From Clostridium saccharobutylicum DSM 13864 (lineage in GTDB: Bacteria > Bacillota > Clostridia > Clostridiales > Clostridiaceae): a stretch of DNA of 64,000 nt. This document shows, one piece after another, positions 9,276 to 17,267 of this stretch (the stretch's first letter is position 1; each line of letters begins with the position of its first letter). Both the position numbers and the translations under genes were made by a program. The stretch lies in the NCBI RefSeq assembly GCF_000473995.1, contig NC_022571.1:2759416-2823415 (forward strand). The letters run 5' to 3'. Below the pieces are notes generated by a model. It searched no databases. It saw nothing but the letters and a program-made list of their open reading frames with translations, and was not told the origin of the DNA.

Positions 9276-9980
9276 TTATTCATCCCTTCTATATTTCTTA
9301 GCTATATTCATAAATAATTTTTCCAAATCTTCACCTTGCTTTAGTTCTCCCGCATATCCTAAAATACCACCTGATATAATTCCAATATGGTCAGCAATCT
9401 GTTCCACTTCACTTAATATATGACTTGATAATATTACGGTAATATCTTTCTTTGGAAAAGAACGTATTAACTCTCTTAATTCCTGAATTCCAAATGGATC
9501 AAGACCATTAGTTGGCTCATCTAAAATTAAAAGTTTTGGATTATTAATAAGCGAAATAGCAATCCCTAACCTCTGTTTCATCCCCATAGAAAATTGCCCT
9601 GTTTTCTTTTTCCCTGTGTCTTCAAGCTCTACTATATTAAGAACTTCTTCAATCCTTGAGTCTGGCAATCCAAGTACTGTAGTTCGAACCTTTAGATTTT
9701 CTTTTGCTGTTAAATTTTCATATAAAGGCGCTGATTCTATCAAAGAACCAATTTCACGTAGATCTTTTCTACTCCATTTGTGCCCATTAAATAAAATTTC
9801 TCCACAGTTTGGTCTAAGCATTCCTGTAATCATCTTTAATAATGTAGATTTTCCAGCTCCATTTGGTCCAAGCAGTCCATATATTGAATTTTTTTGAACT
9901 GATATTGAAATATCTTTAATTGCCTCTTGTTTCTTAAATGTTTTGCATAATTTTTTTGTTTCTAAAATAACTTCATTCAT
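9276..9980 (-). CDS. Lantibiotic-immunity-type ABC transporter ATPase (LanF-like)
   Basis: 234 residues, cytosolic. Walker A GPNGAGKST (38-46), signature SMGMKQR (131-137), Walker B LLILDEP (150-156) and the H-loop SSHILSEVEQ are all intact. The Q-loop glutamine is replaced by glutamate (E82 in GSLIESAPLYENLT). This E-loop is a known specific mark of LanF proteins of lantibiotic self-protection transporters. AGGGAGG precedes the ATG at 9980. It is the first gene of the operon ATPase-permease-permease, followed after a 245-bp gap by regulator and kinase genes. Confidence 0.92.
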   Translation of the reverse strand: MNEVILETKKLCKTFKKQEAIKDISISVQKNSIYGLLGPNGAGKSTLLKMITGMLRPNCGEILFNGHKWSRKDLREIGSLIESAPLYENLTAKENLKVRTTVLGLPDSRIEEVLNIVELEDTGKKKTGQFSMGMKQRLGIAISLINNPKLLILDEPTNGLDPFGIQELRELIRSFPKKDITVILSSHILSEVEQIADHIGIISGGILGYAGELKQGEDLEKLFMNIAKKYRRDE

Positions 9981-10149
9981 TTTTTCATCCTCCCTACAAT
10001 TAAATGATAAACAGTAATTATAAGGATTTTATAAGGAAATGAAAATTAATAATAAATTGTCTGTTTTAATACATATCAACAGTTTAATCTAACAGACTTT
10101 AGCTTTTAATATCTATATTTCGTTTTTTCATTTAGGCATCATATATAGA

Positions 10150-10190
10150 AAAAACTCACAAAAATCTAAAATTCAGATTTTCGTGAGTTT
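10150..10190 (-). terminator. Intrinsic terminator of the thiamine-precursor operon
   Basis: AAACTCACAAAAATCT pairs with AGATTTTCGTGAGTTT with one mismatch across a short loop. On the minus strand the stem is followed by a T-rich tract (TTTTTTC). It lies 60 bp past the stop of the ATPase gene ending at 10250. Confidence 0.8.
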
Positions 10191-10249
10191 CATTCTTAGA
10201 TATTATGTTATTAATCAAAAATTATTAATGTAGCGTTTATTACAGCTTA

Positions 10250-10978
10250 TCAAGCTTTAAATAAATCTAGTACTTCTCTTCTTATCCTTACAAATTCAAC
10301 ATCTGTTACAATGTCCTCTTCTCTTGGATAACTAAGGTTAACTGTAATTTCTCCTTTTATGGTGGCAGGCTTTTCAGAGATTACATATATTCTATCTGAT
10401 AAAAATATCGCTTCTTCAATATCGTGAGTTATAAATAATATAGTAGTTTTCATCTCTTTTGTTAAATCTAAAAGCCATTTCTGCATTTTTCTTCGTGTTA
10501 TTGAGTCTAAAGCAGCAAAGGGTTCATCTAAAAGCATTATATCCTTTGATGTTAAAAATGTCTTTAAGAAGTTTGCTCTTTGCTTCATACCTCCTGAAAG
10601 CTGAGATGGATATTTATATTCAAATCCATCAAGACCAAATGTGTCTAGATATTTTAATACCTGTCCTCTAGCTTCTTTTTTGCTATGACCCTTAAATACA
10701 AGGGGTATGCCTATATTATCTATTACCTTTTTCCAAGGTACCATCATGTCCTTTTGATACATATAACTGACATCACCATTAACCACTATGTCTCCATCAT
10801 CTTTATCTATTATTTTAGTGATTATATTAAAAATGGTACTTTTTCCACTACCTGATGGACCTACAATTGAAATCAGTTCACCTTCTCCTACATTAAAGGT
10901 TATATCTCTTAATATTTCCATATTGCCAAAAGATTTTTTAACCTTTGTAAGCTGTATTTTATTCTGGTAGGAATTCAT
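10250..10978 (-). CDS. thiZ: ABC transporter ATPase of HMP/thiamine-precursor uptake
   Basis: 242 residues. Walker [10 protein letters not shown] (40-48), Q-loop Q75 in [11 protein letters not shown], signature LSGGMKQR (127-134) and Walker [13 protein letters not shown] (147-158) are complete. It belongs to the nitrate/taurine/THI5 group of import ATPases. The ATG at 10978 lies inside the end of the lipoprotein gene (20-bp overlap), so the two are co-translated. With the riboswitch and the thiamine-binding protein upstream it should energise uptake of a pyrimidine precursor of thiamine. The symbol follows the ThiXYZ system of bacilli; exact substrate is inferred. Confidence 0.8.
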   Translation of the reverse strand: MNSYQNKIQLTKVKKSFGNMEILRDITFNVGEGELISIVGPSGSGKSTIFNIITKIIDKDDGDIVVNGDVSYMYQKDMMVPWKKVIDNIGIPLVFKGHSKKEARGQVLKYLDTFGLDGFEYKYPSQLSGGMKQRANFLKTFLTSKDIMLLDEPFAALDSITRRKMQKWLLDLTKEMKTTILFITHDIEEAIFLSDRIYVISEKPATIKGEITVNLSYPREEDIVTDVEFVRIRREVLDLFKA

Positions 10979-11963
10979 TTGTATAAGCCTCGCTTGCTTT
11001 CATATCCTTAGTTATGATTTTGTTATCTAAAAGGAATTTTGTGTAGTTATCCCAAACGCTATCCTTCATTTCGCCCCATCTTTTTGCATCCGCTTTATAT
11101 TGATTAGCTAAAAATTTCATACTATCTGTAGCTAAAGTTTGATCGATTTCTGGTGCATTTGAAACTAATATCTTTGCACTATCCTCTGGATTTTCCATTG
11201 AATATTCATATCCTTTTGAAGTAGCTGCTAAAAATTTCTTTACCAATTCTGGATTACTGTTAATATTATTTTCAGTAGTAGCTATTATTGGTGTGTAGTA
11301 ATTTAACGCAGGATCTAAATCTTTAAGTGGTATATAATTCAAGTCAATATTTTTATCTTTTGCTTCTATATTAGTCCAGCCTTCAAAAACCCATTCAAAA
11401 TCTATATTGTTTTTTGTAGCTGCAAAAAAGTCTTCTGTTCCTGCATCTACTCTGTTAAGTTTTGAGAAATCTGCTCCGTTCTTTTCCATAACAGTTTTTA
11501 ATATTGCTTCTTCACTAGGACTTCCCCAGCCGCCATATACTTTTCCTTCAAAATCCTTAACAGTTTTGATTCCCTTTTCCTTTGGTGATGCAAACCCTGA
11601 TGTATTGTTTTGAATAATTGTAGCAATTGCTTTAACAGGTAATGGATTATCTGAAGTTCTAGCAAAAGTTAAATCTTCTTGATAGCTTATAGCAAAATCT
11701 GCTTGACCAGCAGAAAGCAATTGCAATGCTGCACCTTCAGATGGTTGAACAATCTCAAGATCAATTCCTTGTTCCTTATAATATCCCTTGTCTTTAGCCA
11801 CATAAATACCTGTGTGATTTGTGTTTGGTGTGTAATCTAGTATTAACTTAACCTTTTGTAAATTTTCTTCTTTTGTTTCCTTTTTAACAGAACCACAACC
11901 CATAAATACTGTTGAAACTAGTAATATTGATGTTGCCAATGCTAATATTTTTTTGTTTTTCAT
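10959..11963 (-). CDS. thiY: THI5/NMT1-like substrate-binding lipoprotein
   Basis: 335 residues from the ATG at 11963 ([10 protein letters not shown]), which has GGGGG seven to eleven bases upstream; an upstream extension to 12011 has no ribosome site. The signal ends in a lipobox (STVFMGC), so the mature protein is lipid-anchored outside the membrane. [25 protein letters not shown] is the signature of NMT1/THI5-like proteins that bind thiamine pyrimidine precursors. [10 protein letters not shown] and [15 protein letters not shown] segments fit the ligand cleft. A 189-bp gap separates it from the permease gene upstream and carries part of a dispersed repeat. Confidence 0.85.
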   Translation of the reverse strand: MKNKKILALATSILLVSTVFMGCGSVKKETKEENLQKVKLILDYTPNTNHTGIYVAKDKGYYKEQGIDLEIVQPSEGAALQLLSAGQADFAISYQEDLTFARTSDNPLPVKAIATIIQNNTSGFASPKEKGIKTVKDFEGKVYGGWGSPSEEAILKTVMEKNGADFSKLNRVDAGTEDFFAATKNNIDFEWVFEGWTNIEAKDKNIDLNYIPLKDLDPALNYYTPIIATTENNINSNPELVKKFLAATSKGYEYSMENPEDSAKILVSNAPEIDQTLATDSMKFLANQYKADAKRWGEMKDSVWDNYTKFLLDNKIITKDMKASEAYTNEFLPE

Positions 11964-12152
11964 AATTATTCCCCCTAAATTTTCTATATTTTCAAGCACA
12001 TAAAAAAACAATATGTCAGAAACTACATATATATTCAGTGTAAATCAAGGAGACACCTTCATGCTCATAATTAATTTACTAACAAAAATTGTGATGCTTT
12101 ACTCATCAAAATAGATATGAACATACTGTTCTATTATTTTCTTCATTGTGTC

Positions 12153-12917
12153 TTATTCTTGAACTCTTTTCCATGGTGTTAATATTTTTTCAATAAATGT
12201 AACCAAAATAAATATTCCCATGCTGACTACAACAATTATAATTATTGCAGCAAACATTTTATCTAAAGCATATGCACTTCTAGCTCTTGTCATATATACT
12301 CCAATTCCCTTATCTCCACCAAGCCATTCTCCAACTACTGCGCCCATTATACTGTATGTTGCTGCAATTCTCATTCCAGAGAAAAAGCTTAATATTCCAT
12401 AAGGAAGCTTTAAATGTAAAAACACCTTTATCCTTGATGCTCCCATTAATTTAAAATGATTAATAAAATCCTTATCTACAGATTCCAAACCATCTGATAT
12501 GCTAATAACAATAGGGAAAAAGCATACTAATATAACAACTATTATTTTAGGTAGAGTTCCAAAACCAAACCATATTATAAATAGTGGCGCTAGCGCAATT
12601 ATTGGTATTGTCTGCGATATTACAAACAAAGGATAAAGTGCTTTTTTTACTAAAGCGGACATATCCATTATTATAGCTAAAATTAATGCTGCAACTGTAG
12701 ATAAAATAAATCCTACTATTCCCTCATATAATGTAATTAATATATGGGGAAGCATGACATTAAAATCCTTTATAATCACTTTAATAACATCACTAGGTGC
12801 TGGCAGAATATATTTTTCAATACCACCTATTGAAACAACTAACTGCCATAATATGAGTAATCCAAGAGCAAAAAATACTGGTATTAATTTATCCCCTGTA
12901 CTTTTTAATTTTTTCAT
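12153..12917 (-). CDS. thiX: ABC transporter permease of HMP/thiamine-precursor uptake
   Basis: 255 residues from the ATG at 12917 (MKKLKSTGDK); a longer frame would require a TTG at 12947. Six membrane helices and the cytoplasmic EAA loop (LMGASRIKVFLHLKLP) mark a BPD_transp_1 permease of the taurine/nitrate/THI5 class. The gene overlaps the end of the thiamine-binding protein gene by 29 bp. It provides the membrane channel for the ATPase and lipoprotein encoded downstream. Confidence 0.85.
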   Translation of the reverse strand: MKKLKSTGDKLIPVFFALGLLILWQLVVSIGGIEKYILPAPSDVIKVIIKDFNVMLPHILITLYEGIVGFILSTVAALILAIIMDMSALVKKALYPLFVISQTIPIIALAPLFIIWFGFGTLPKIIVVILVCFFPIVISISDGLESVDKDFINHFKLMGASRIKVFLHLKLPYGILSFFSGMRIAATYSIMGAVVGEWLGGDKGIGVYMTRARSAYALDKMFAAIIIIVVVSMGIFILVTFIEKILTPWKRVQE

Positions 12918-13197
12918 CAATTGTAACGCCCTCTTTTTTATAGTCAATTTTAACTATAGAAGCAACTCTGGATGCTCCTTCTTCAATGCAAATTTCTTGT
13001 GCTTTCTTTACAATTTCAAGAAGAAAATCTAATTCACCTTCCATTGTTGTCTCCATTGGACCTACTTCGTATTTTACTCCAGTAGACTGAATGTATTCTA
13101 TGACCTTATCTACTACTGGATATGTCATCTCATCTGGTACCTTAGGTATTACTTGTAAACTTACATTACATACTGACATTATTATCCTCCCTCTCAA
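12889..13197 (-). CDS. Thiamine-binding protein, MTH1187/YkoF-like
   Basis: 102 residues, a single ferredoxin-like alpha/beta unit. MSVCNVSLQVIPKV (internal ATG at 13179) and VDKVIEYIQSTGVKYEVGPMETTMEGE are diagnostic of the MTH1187 family, which shares its fold with YkoF, a thiamine/HMP-binding protein. The longer start gives MRGRIIM; the second methionine follows a good GAGGATAAT site and may be the true start. It is the first gene after the TPP riboswitch and probably delivers or buffers the pyrimidine moiety for the transporter in the cytosol. Confidence 0.8.
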   Translation of the reverse strand: MRGRIIMSVCNVSLQVIPKVPDEMTYPVVDKVIEYIQSTGVKYEVGPMETTMEGELDFLLEIVKKAQEICIEEGASRVASIVKIDYKKEGVTIDEKIKKYRG

Positions 13198-13284
13198 ATA
13201 AGAAAATCTGCTTCGCAGACTACGTGTTTCTACTACTTTCAGAAATTATCCACAGATTTAACTGCCTTATAATTTCCTAAAGAA

Positions 13285-13327
13285 TAAAAAAGCATACTAT
13301 TTTCTAACTCCTAAAAATAGTATGCTT
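13285..13327 (-). terminator. Riboswitch expression-platform terminator
   Basis: AAGCATACTATTTT (13290-13303) pairs with AAAATAGTATGCTT, and on the minus strand a T6 tract follows (complement of 13285-13290). It lies about 20 bp downstream of the TPP aptamer and before the first gene, as expected for a terminator closed when thiamine pyrophosphate is bound. Confidence 0.88.
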
Positions 13328-13345
13328 GTAGTTTCTTTATAATAT

Positions 13346-13430
13346 ATTTCCCTACGTTGGCATTATCCAAATCAGGTTATGGGTCGAAATTACAAATTTC
13401 CTCTCAGATAGTTTAACTAACTCCCCGTTT
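13346..13430 (-). promoter_or_regulatory. TPP (THI-box) riboswitch
   Basis: Read on the minus strand the element begins ACGGGGAG, continues CTGAGAGG and ACCC, and ends with ACCTGATTTGGATAATGCC followed by AACGTAGGGAA. These are the conserved bases of the thiamine pyrophosphate aptamer. Ligand binding would favour the terminator hairpin just downstream and switch off the four-gene uptake operon. Confidence 0.96.
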
Positions 13431-13451
13431 TTTATTCAGTTGTCATAATTA

Positions 13452-13479
13452 ATTGTAAACATTTTTGATGATTTGTCAA
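13452..13479 (-). promoter_or_regulatory. Sigma-A promoter of the thiamine-precursor operon
   Basis: On the minus strand TTGACA (13479-13474) and TACAAT (13457-13452) are separated by 16 bp, placing the start site near 13445, a dozen bases before the TPP aptamer. Confidence 0.75.
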
Positions 13480-13548
13480 GATGAACTATTTTATCTTCCA
13501 AATTATAGATAAATGACTTTAAGTTTAAATTTATGTGGTAACTTACCC

Positions 13549-13732
13549 AAATCAAATACATTTGTGTCCCACAGCACTATGAAAATTTCACACAAAGCAC
13601 TAAATAAGAGCTTGCACCCCAATTAGCTTTCTCCCACTTTAAGTGTGACAAGCTAGTTTAGGACAATCCCCTATTAAGTGCTTTTAGCAGCGAAATTTTC
13701 AAATGTCTGTTTTACACAAATGTATTTCATTT
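13549..13732. ncRNA. Structured element A, copy 1 (unassigned RNA or mobile hairpin element)
   Basis: The ends form an 18-bp helix with one mismatch: 13549-13567 with 13714-13732. Inside are a perfect 9-bp helix (13581-13589 with 13692-13700), an 8-bp helix AAAGCACT/AGTGCTTT (13594-13601 with 13677-13684), and a hairpin TAGCTT/AAGCTA (13624-13655). Conserved unpaired blocks shared with copy 2 are CCACAG plus ATGAAA, and TTTAGGACAA. It lies between tatD and the promoter of the thiamine operon. No open frame is conserved between the copies. Strand of transcription is not determined, and I do not recognise the family. Confidence 0.65.
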
Positions 13733-13749
13733 CTGGTGTATATATGCAC

Positions 13750-14493
13750 TCAAAGTTTAATTTCAGTTAATTCAAAAAAATTATCTTGTATTATTTTTGA
13801 TAATGCATCAATGGAAAGAGCTTTTCTCTCTGCAATTTTTTTTACAACATCAATTATTGCACTTGGATAACCATATTCACCATTTACCCATTCTAAAGCT
13901 GTTGGTCCATCAGTTTCCACAAGTAGTCTATTTATTGGAATCCTTGATAATATTTCTTCGCTTAATTCAGAGTAACCTAAATCAACACTTACAGTAAAAT
14001 AGCATCCAAGCTCTATAAACTTATCTAAAATTTTAATATCACCGCTATACCAATGGATAATTACTTTGTTGTAGCCATAATTATTAAGAATATTATAGAT
14101 TTCTTCTTCTGCTCCTTTTGTATGAATGGATATTACCTTATTTCTTTTAATGCTTTCATCTAATATAAAATTAAAAATCTTTCTTTGAGATTCATAACTT
14201 TCTTTATCCTCAACCCAAAAGAAATCCAAGCCTATTTCGCCTATAATCTCACTTTCCTCAATATAAGGAATTAAATCTTTAAGCTCTCCAATGTATTCTG
14301 CTGCTTTCCATGGATGAATTCCAAAGGTGGCCTTAATATATTCACTTCTTTTGCTATATTCTTTATTTTGTAAATAACTCTCTACATCCATTCCATTAGC
14401 AATTGTTAGTATTCTAAAATTATTGATTTCATAAATTGCATCATCTATCTTCTCATTAAAGAAATCTAAATGAGTATGGGCATCAATATACAT
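13750..14493 (-). CDS. TatD-family metal-dependent deoxyribonuclease/hydrolase
   Basis: 247 residues. Metal ligands of the TIM-barrel fold are visible: HTH in MYIDAHTHLDF (residues 6-8), E in IGEIGLDFFW, H in SIHTKGAEEE, H in VIIHWYSGD and D in LLVETDGPTALE. Length is slightly below E. coli TatD (260). Family members act as 3'-5' exonucleases on DNA in the cytosol and may clear damaged nucleotides; some paralogues have other hydrolase roles. It is a single gene divergent from the secreted protease, with about 290 bp between. Confidence 0.9.
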   Translation of the reverse strand: MYIDAHTHLDFFNEKIDDAIYEINNFRILTIANGMDVESYLQNKEYSKRSEYIKATFGIHPWKAAEYIGELKDLIPYIEESEIIGEIGLDFFWVEDKESYESQRKIFNFILDESIKRNKVISIHTKGAEEEIYNILNNYGYNKVIIHWYSGDIKILDKFIELGCYFTVSVDLGYSELSEEILSRIPINRLLVETDGPTALEWVNGEYGYPSAIIDVVKKIAERKALSIDALSKIIQDNFFELTEIKL

Positions 14494-14643
14494 CTTTACA
14501 TCTCTCCATTTTTCTACAATATATTCATTATATCTAATTTCTTAACTTTATTCCTATGTTTTTCGTAATATAATTACTTTTTATTACAAAATATATCCTT
14601 TTAAAGCAATAAGTGTTTATTTACTCAAAAAAGTATGAGAACA

Positions 14644-14668
14644 TTAAATTGTTGCGCAACTAATTTAA
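14644..14668. promoter_or_regulatory. Operator-like dyad upstream of the M6 protease
   Basis: A 25-bp near-perfect inverted repeat is centred on GTTGCGCAAC (14651-14660), with flanks TTAAATT and AATTTAA. It lies in the divergent intergenic region, 119 bp before the protease start and 151 bp from the tatD start. Its symmetry suggests a site for a dimeric regulator; which one is unknown. Confidence 0.45.
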
Positions 14669-14786
14669 CTTTTATTAACATTTTAACATAATACTTTTTT
14701 TAATGTGAAATAAAAATTTAAACAATATTTTGTTTTTAATGTTTTAAAAAACCTATCTAGATTAAAAACTATAAGGAGTATTTATA

Positions 14787-16898
14787 ATGGGTAAAATAAT
14801 TAAATTTTTAACAGCTGCAGCTACAGTAGCAACTATTTGGGGAACTATGAATGTAGGAGCATCAGCAGCACCATATATTAATCAAAAACATGAATTAATT
14901 CAACCAGACGGAAGTAAGGTTCAAGTAAAAATTTCAGGAGATGAATACTTTCAACAAGTTGAAAGCTTAGATGGATATACACTTTGCCGTGATAAAAATG
15001 GATGGATATGCTATGCAAAATTAAATGCAGACGAAACAGATTACGTTTCAACTGGAGAAGTATATAAAGGAACTGACACTTTTAGTGATATGAAAATTGC
15101 AATAGATAAAAATAACACTAATGGCGTAAAAAGTAATCTTCAAAAACATTTAAAAATAAAGAAAGCGTCTATAAAACAAAAAGCGGATACAGTAAGAAAA
15201 AAACTTCATGGAATGGATTATAGTCCTTCATCAATAAAAGACAATAAAAATAATTCTAATGGACTATTGGATTCTAAAATTCAAACTTCTTCTACAAGTA
15301 ATGTAAAAGGATTAGCTGTTTTAGTAGATTTTCCAGATACCAAAAGTGATATATCAAAATCTGATATAAATCAATTCTTTAATGGAGTAGGTTACACTGG
15401 TTTTGGTAATAATGGATCTGTAAGAGATTATTATTATGATGTGTCTGGAGGAAAACTTACATATACAAATAATGTAATAGGATTTTATACTGCAAAGCAT
15501 CCAAAATCTTATTATGACGATATTAATGAAGAAACAGGATCGTATGCTAAATCAAAAGAACTGGCAGATGAAGTTTTCCAATGGTTAAAAACTTCTGGCT
15601 TCAATATGTCAACTTTAACAACAGATGCAAATGGTTATGTAAAAGCTGTTAATATCCTTTATGCAGGTACAGCTGATGCAGGTTGGGCCAAAGGATTATG
15701 GCCACATCAAGATTGGTATGGTGGTTCAGATAGTATAAATGGTACCAAAATACAAAAATATGAAATGTCTGACATAGGCAGTGATTTATCCATTTATACA
15801 ATATGCCATGAAAGTGGACATATGATTTACGGCTATCCAGATTTATATGACTATGACTATGATTCGCAAGGTACTGGAGCATATACTTTAATGAGTAGTT
15901 GTGCAAATGCAAAAAATCCAGCTCCACCAGATCCATATTGTAGAAATATCATATCACGTTGGAATACACCACAAAACATGAATTCATATGGTAACGGAAC
16001 CAAATTTGATGCTGTAGCTGATTCAAATGGAAACCAAAATTCATATAAATGGTCAAGTAATAATCCAAAAGAATATTATCTTATAGAAAATATTCAAAAA
16101 AAAGGAAGATATGCAGATGTGCCTGATTCTGGACTAGCTATTTGGCATGTAGATGAAAACGGCAATAATTCGAAGAATGATATGACTGCAAACAATCACT
16201 ATTTAGTGTCTATTGAACAAGCAGATGGAAAGTTTGATTTAGAAAAGAATAAAAATGGTGGCGATAGTGGAGATTTATTCAGAGCTGGATATAAAGATTC
16301 ATTCGGCGATAGTACTAATCCAAATTCAAAATGGTGGAATGGATCATCATCTGGTTTAAAAATTTCACAAATAAGTAAATTAGGTAATGATATGACCTTT
16401 GTACAAGGAAGCTCAAGTACAAACCCAACAAACCCAACAAACCCAACAAATCCAGATAAAAGTAATGGTACTAATATAGCTGGACAAGCTACTGCCTCAA
16501 CTTCTTATGTATCAGATTGGGAAAAATTAAGCGCTTTAAATGATGGAAAAGATCCTACAAGCTCAAATGATAGAAGTGGTGCTGTATATGGAAATTGGCC
16601 AAAAACTGGAACTCAATGGGTAAATTACGTATTCAACAAAAACTTCACAATATCAAGTTGCGATGTATACTGGTTTAAAGATGGCCAAGGAATTGATGTG
16701 CCTTCTTCATATAGAATATTATATTGGGACGGGAAGTCTTGGCAATATGTCAAAAATCCTCAAGGTTTAGGTACAGAAATTAACAAATATAATACTACTA
16801 CTTTTACTCCTGTATCAACAAATGCTATTGCAATTGAAATGGATTCTAAAGGAAGCAGCTCAACAGGAGTCCTTGAATGGAAAGTATATGGTAAATAA
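14787..16898 (+). CDS. Secreted M6-family metalloprotease (immune inhibitor A-like) with C-terminal discoidin-like domain
   Basis: 703 residues. A signal peptide (about 1-28, ending ASA) is followed by a propeptide-like region and an M6 catalytic domain. The zinc motif HESGH is at 341-345, followed by YGYPDLYDYD. A threonine-proline linker (TNPTNPTNP, near 545-557) leads to a C-terminal F5/8-type or CBM32-like domain (about 565-703: NIAGQATASTSY, DWEKLSALNDG, GVLEWKVYGK). It would be exported to degrade proteins outside the cell, with the terminal domain binding carbohydrate or surface. AAGGAG precedes the ATG. Bacillus InhA proteins are a guide to fold, not proof of virulence. Confidence 0.92.
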   Translation: MGKIIKFLTAAATVATIWGTMNVGASAAPYINQKHELIQPDGSKVQVKISGDEYFQQVESLDGYTLCRDKNGWICYAKLNADETDYVSTGEVYKGTDTFSDMKIAIDKNNTNGVKSNLQKHLKIKKASIKQKADTVRKKLHGMDYSPSSIKDNKNNSNGLLDSKIQTSSTSNVKGLAVLVDFPDTKSDISKSDINQFFNGVGYTGFGNNGSVRDYYYDVSGGKLTYTNNVIGFYTAKHPKSYYDDINEETGSYAKSKELADEVFQWLKTSGFNMSTLTTDANGYVKAVNILYAGTADAGWAKGLWPHQDWYGGSDSINGTKIQKYEMSDIGSDLSIYTICHESGHMIYGYPDLYDYDYDSQGTGAYTLMSSCANAKNPAPPDPYCRNIISRWNTPQNMNSYGNGTKFDAVADSNGNQNSYKWSSNNPKEYYLIENIQKKGRYADVPDSGLAIWHVDENGNNSKNDMTANNHYLVSIEQADGKFDLEKNKNGGDSGDLFRAGYKDSFGDSTNPNSKWWNGSSSGLKISQISKLGNDMTFVQGSSSTNPTNPTNPTNPDKSNGTNIAGQATASTSYVSDWEKLSALNDGKDPTSSNDRSGAVYGNWPKTGTQWVNYVFNKNFTISSCDVYWFKDGQGIDVPSSYRILYWDGKSWQYVKNPQGLGTEINKYNTTTFTPVSTNAIAIEMDSKGSSSTGVLEWKVYGK

Positions 16899-16952
16899 AT
16901 TATATAAATATAGTGTTCCACAATGAGAATAAAACTCCTGTGGTAAATAACC

Positions 16953-17189
16953 GAAATTGCATACATCTTTTGTTCCACAGGACCATGAAATTTTGACTGA
17001 AAGGTTCCAAGTTCAAGGTTGTGCCCACTTTCGCATGTTCCTAATATAAAAGCTAACAGAGAAAGTTCGAATAACGAAATGTAAAATTTCTATTCTCACT
17101 TTTAGGACAAGCAAAAAATGGTAACCACTTGTATCAAGAACCTTCACAGTTCAATTTCAATAATGTTTCACAAAAATGTATGCAATTTC
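16953..17189. ncRNA. Structured element A, copy 2 (unassigned RNA or mobile hairpin element)
   Basis: The outer helix has 20 bp with one bulge: GAAATTGCATACAT (16953-16966) with 17176-17189, then TTTTGT (16968-16973) with ACAAAA (17170-17175). Inner helices are GAAATT/AATTTC (16987-16992 with 17153-17158) and AAGGTTC/GAACCTT (17001-17007 with 17138-17144). A central arm is closed by GAGAA/TTCTC (17059-17063 with 17093-17097). Compared with copy 1, paired bases change on both sides while pairing is kept. CCACAG, CATGAAA and TTTAGGACAA are shared. It lies between the convergent protease and kinase genes, so it cannot be a 5' leader of either. Family not recognised. Confidence 0.68.
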
Positions 17190-17267
17190 TCCATTTGTAA
17201 TATATTAAATTATCAATGAGGAATCCTGCAATAACTACAATAATAAGTCCATAATGGAAGTTGTTTA

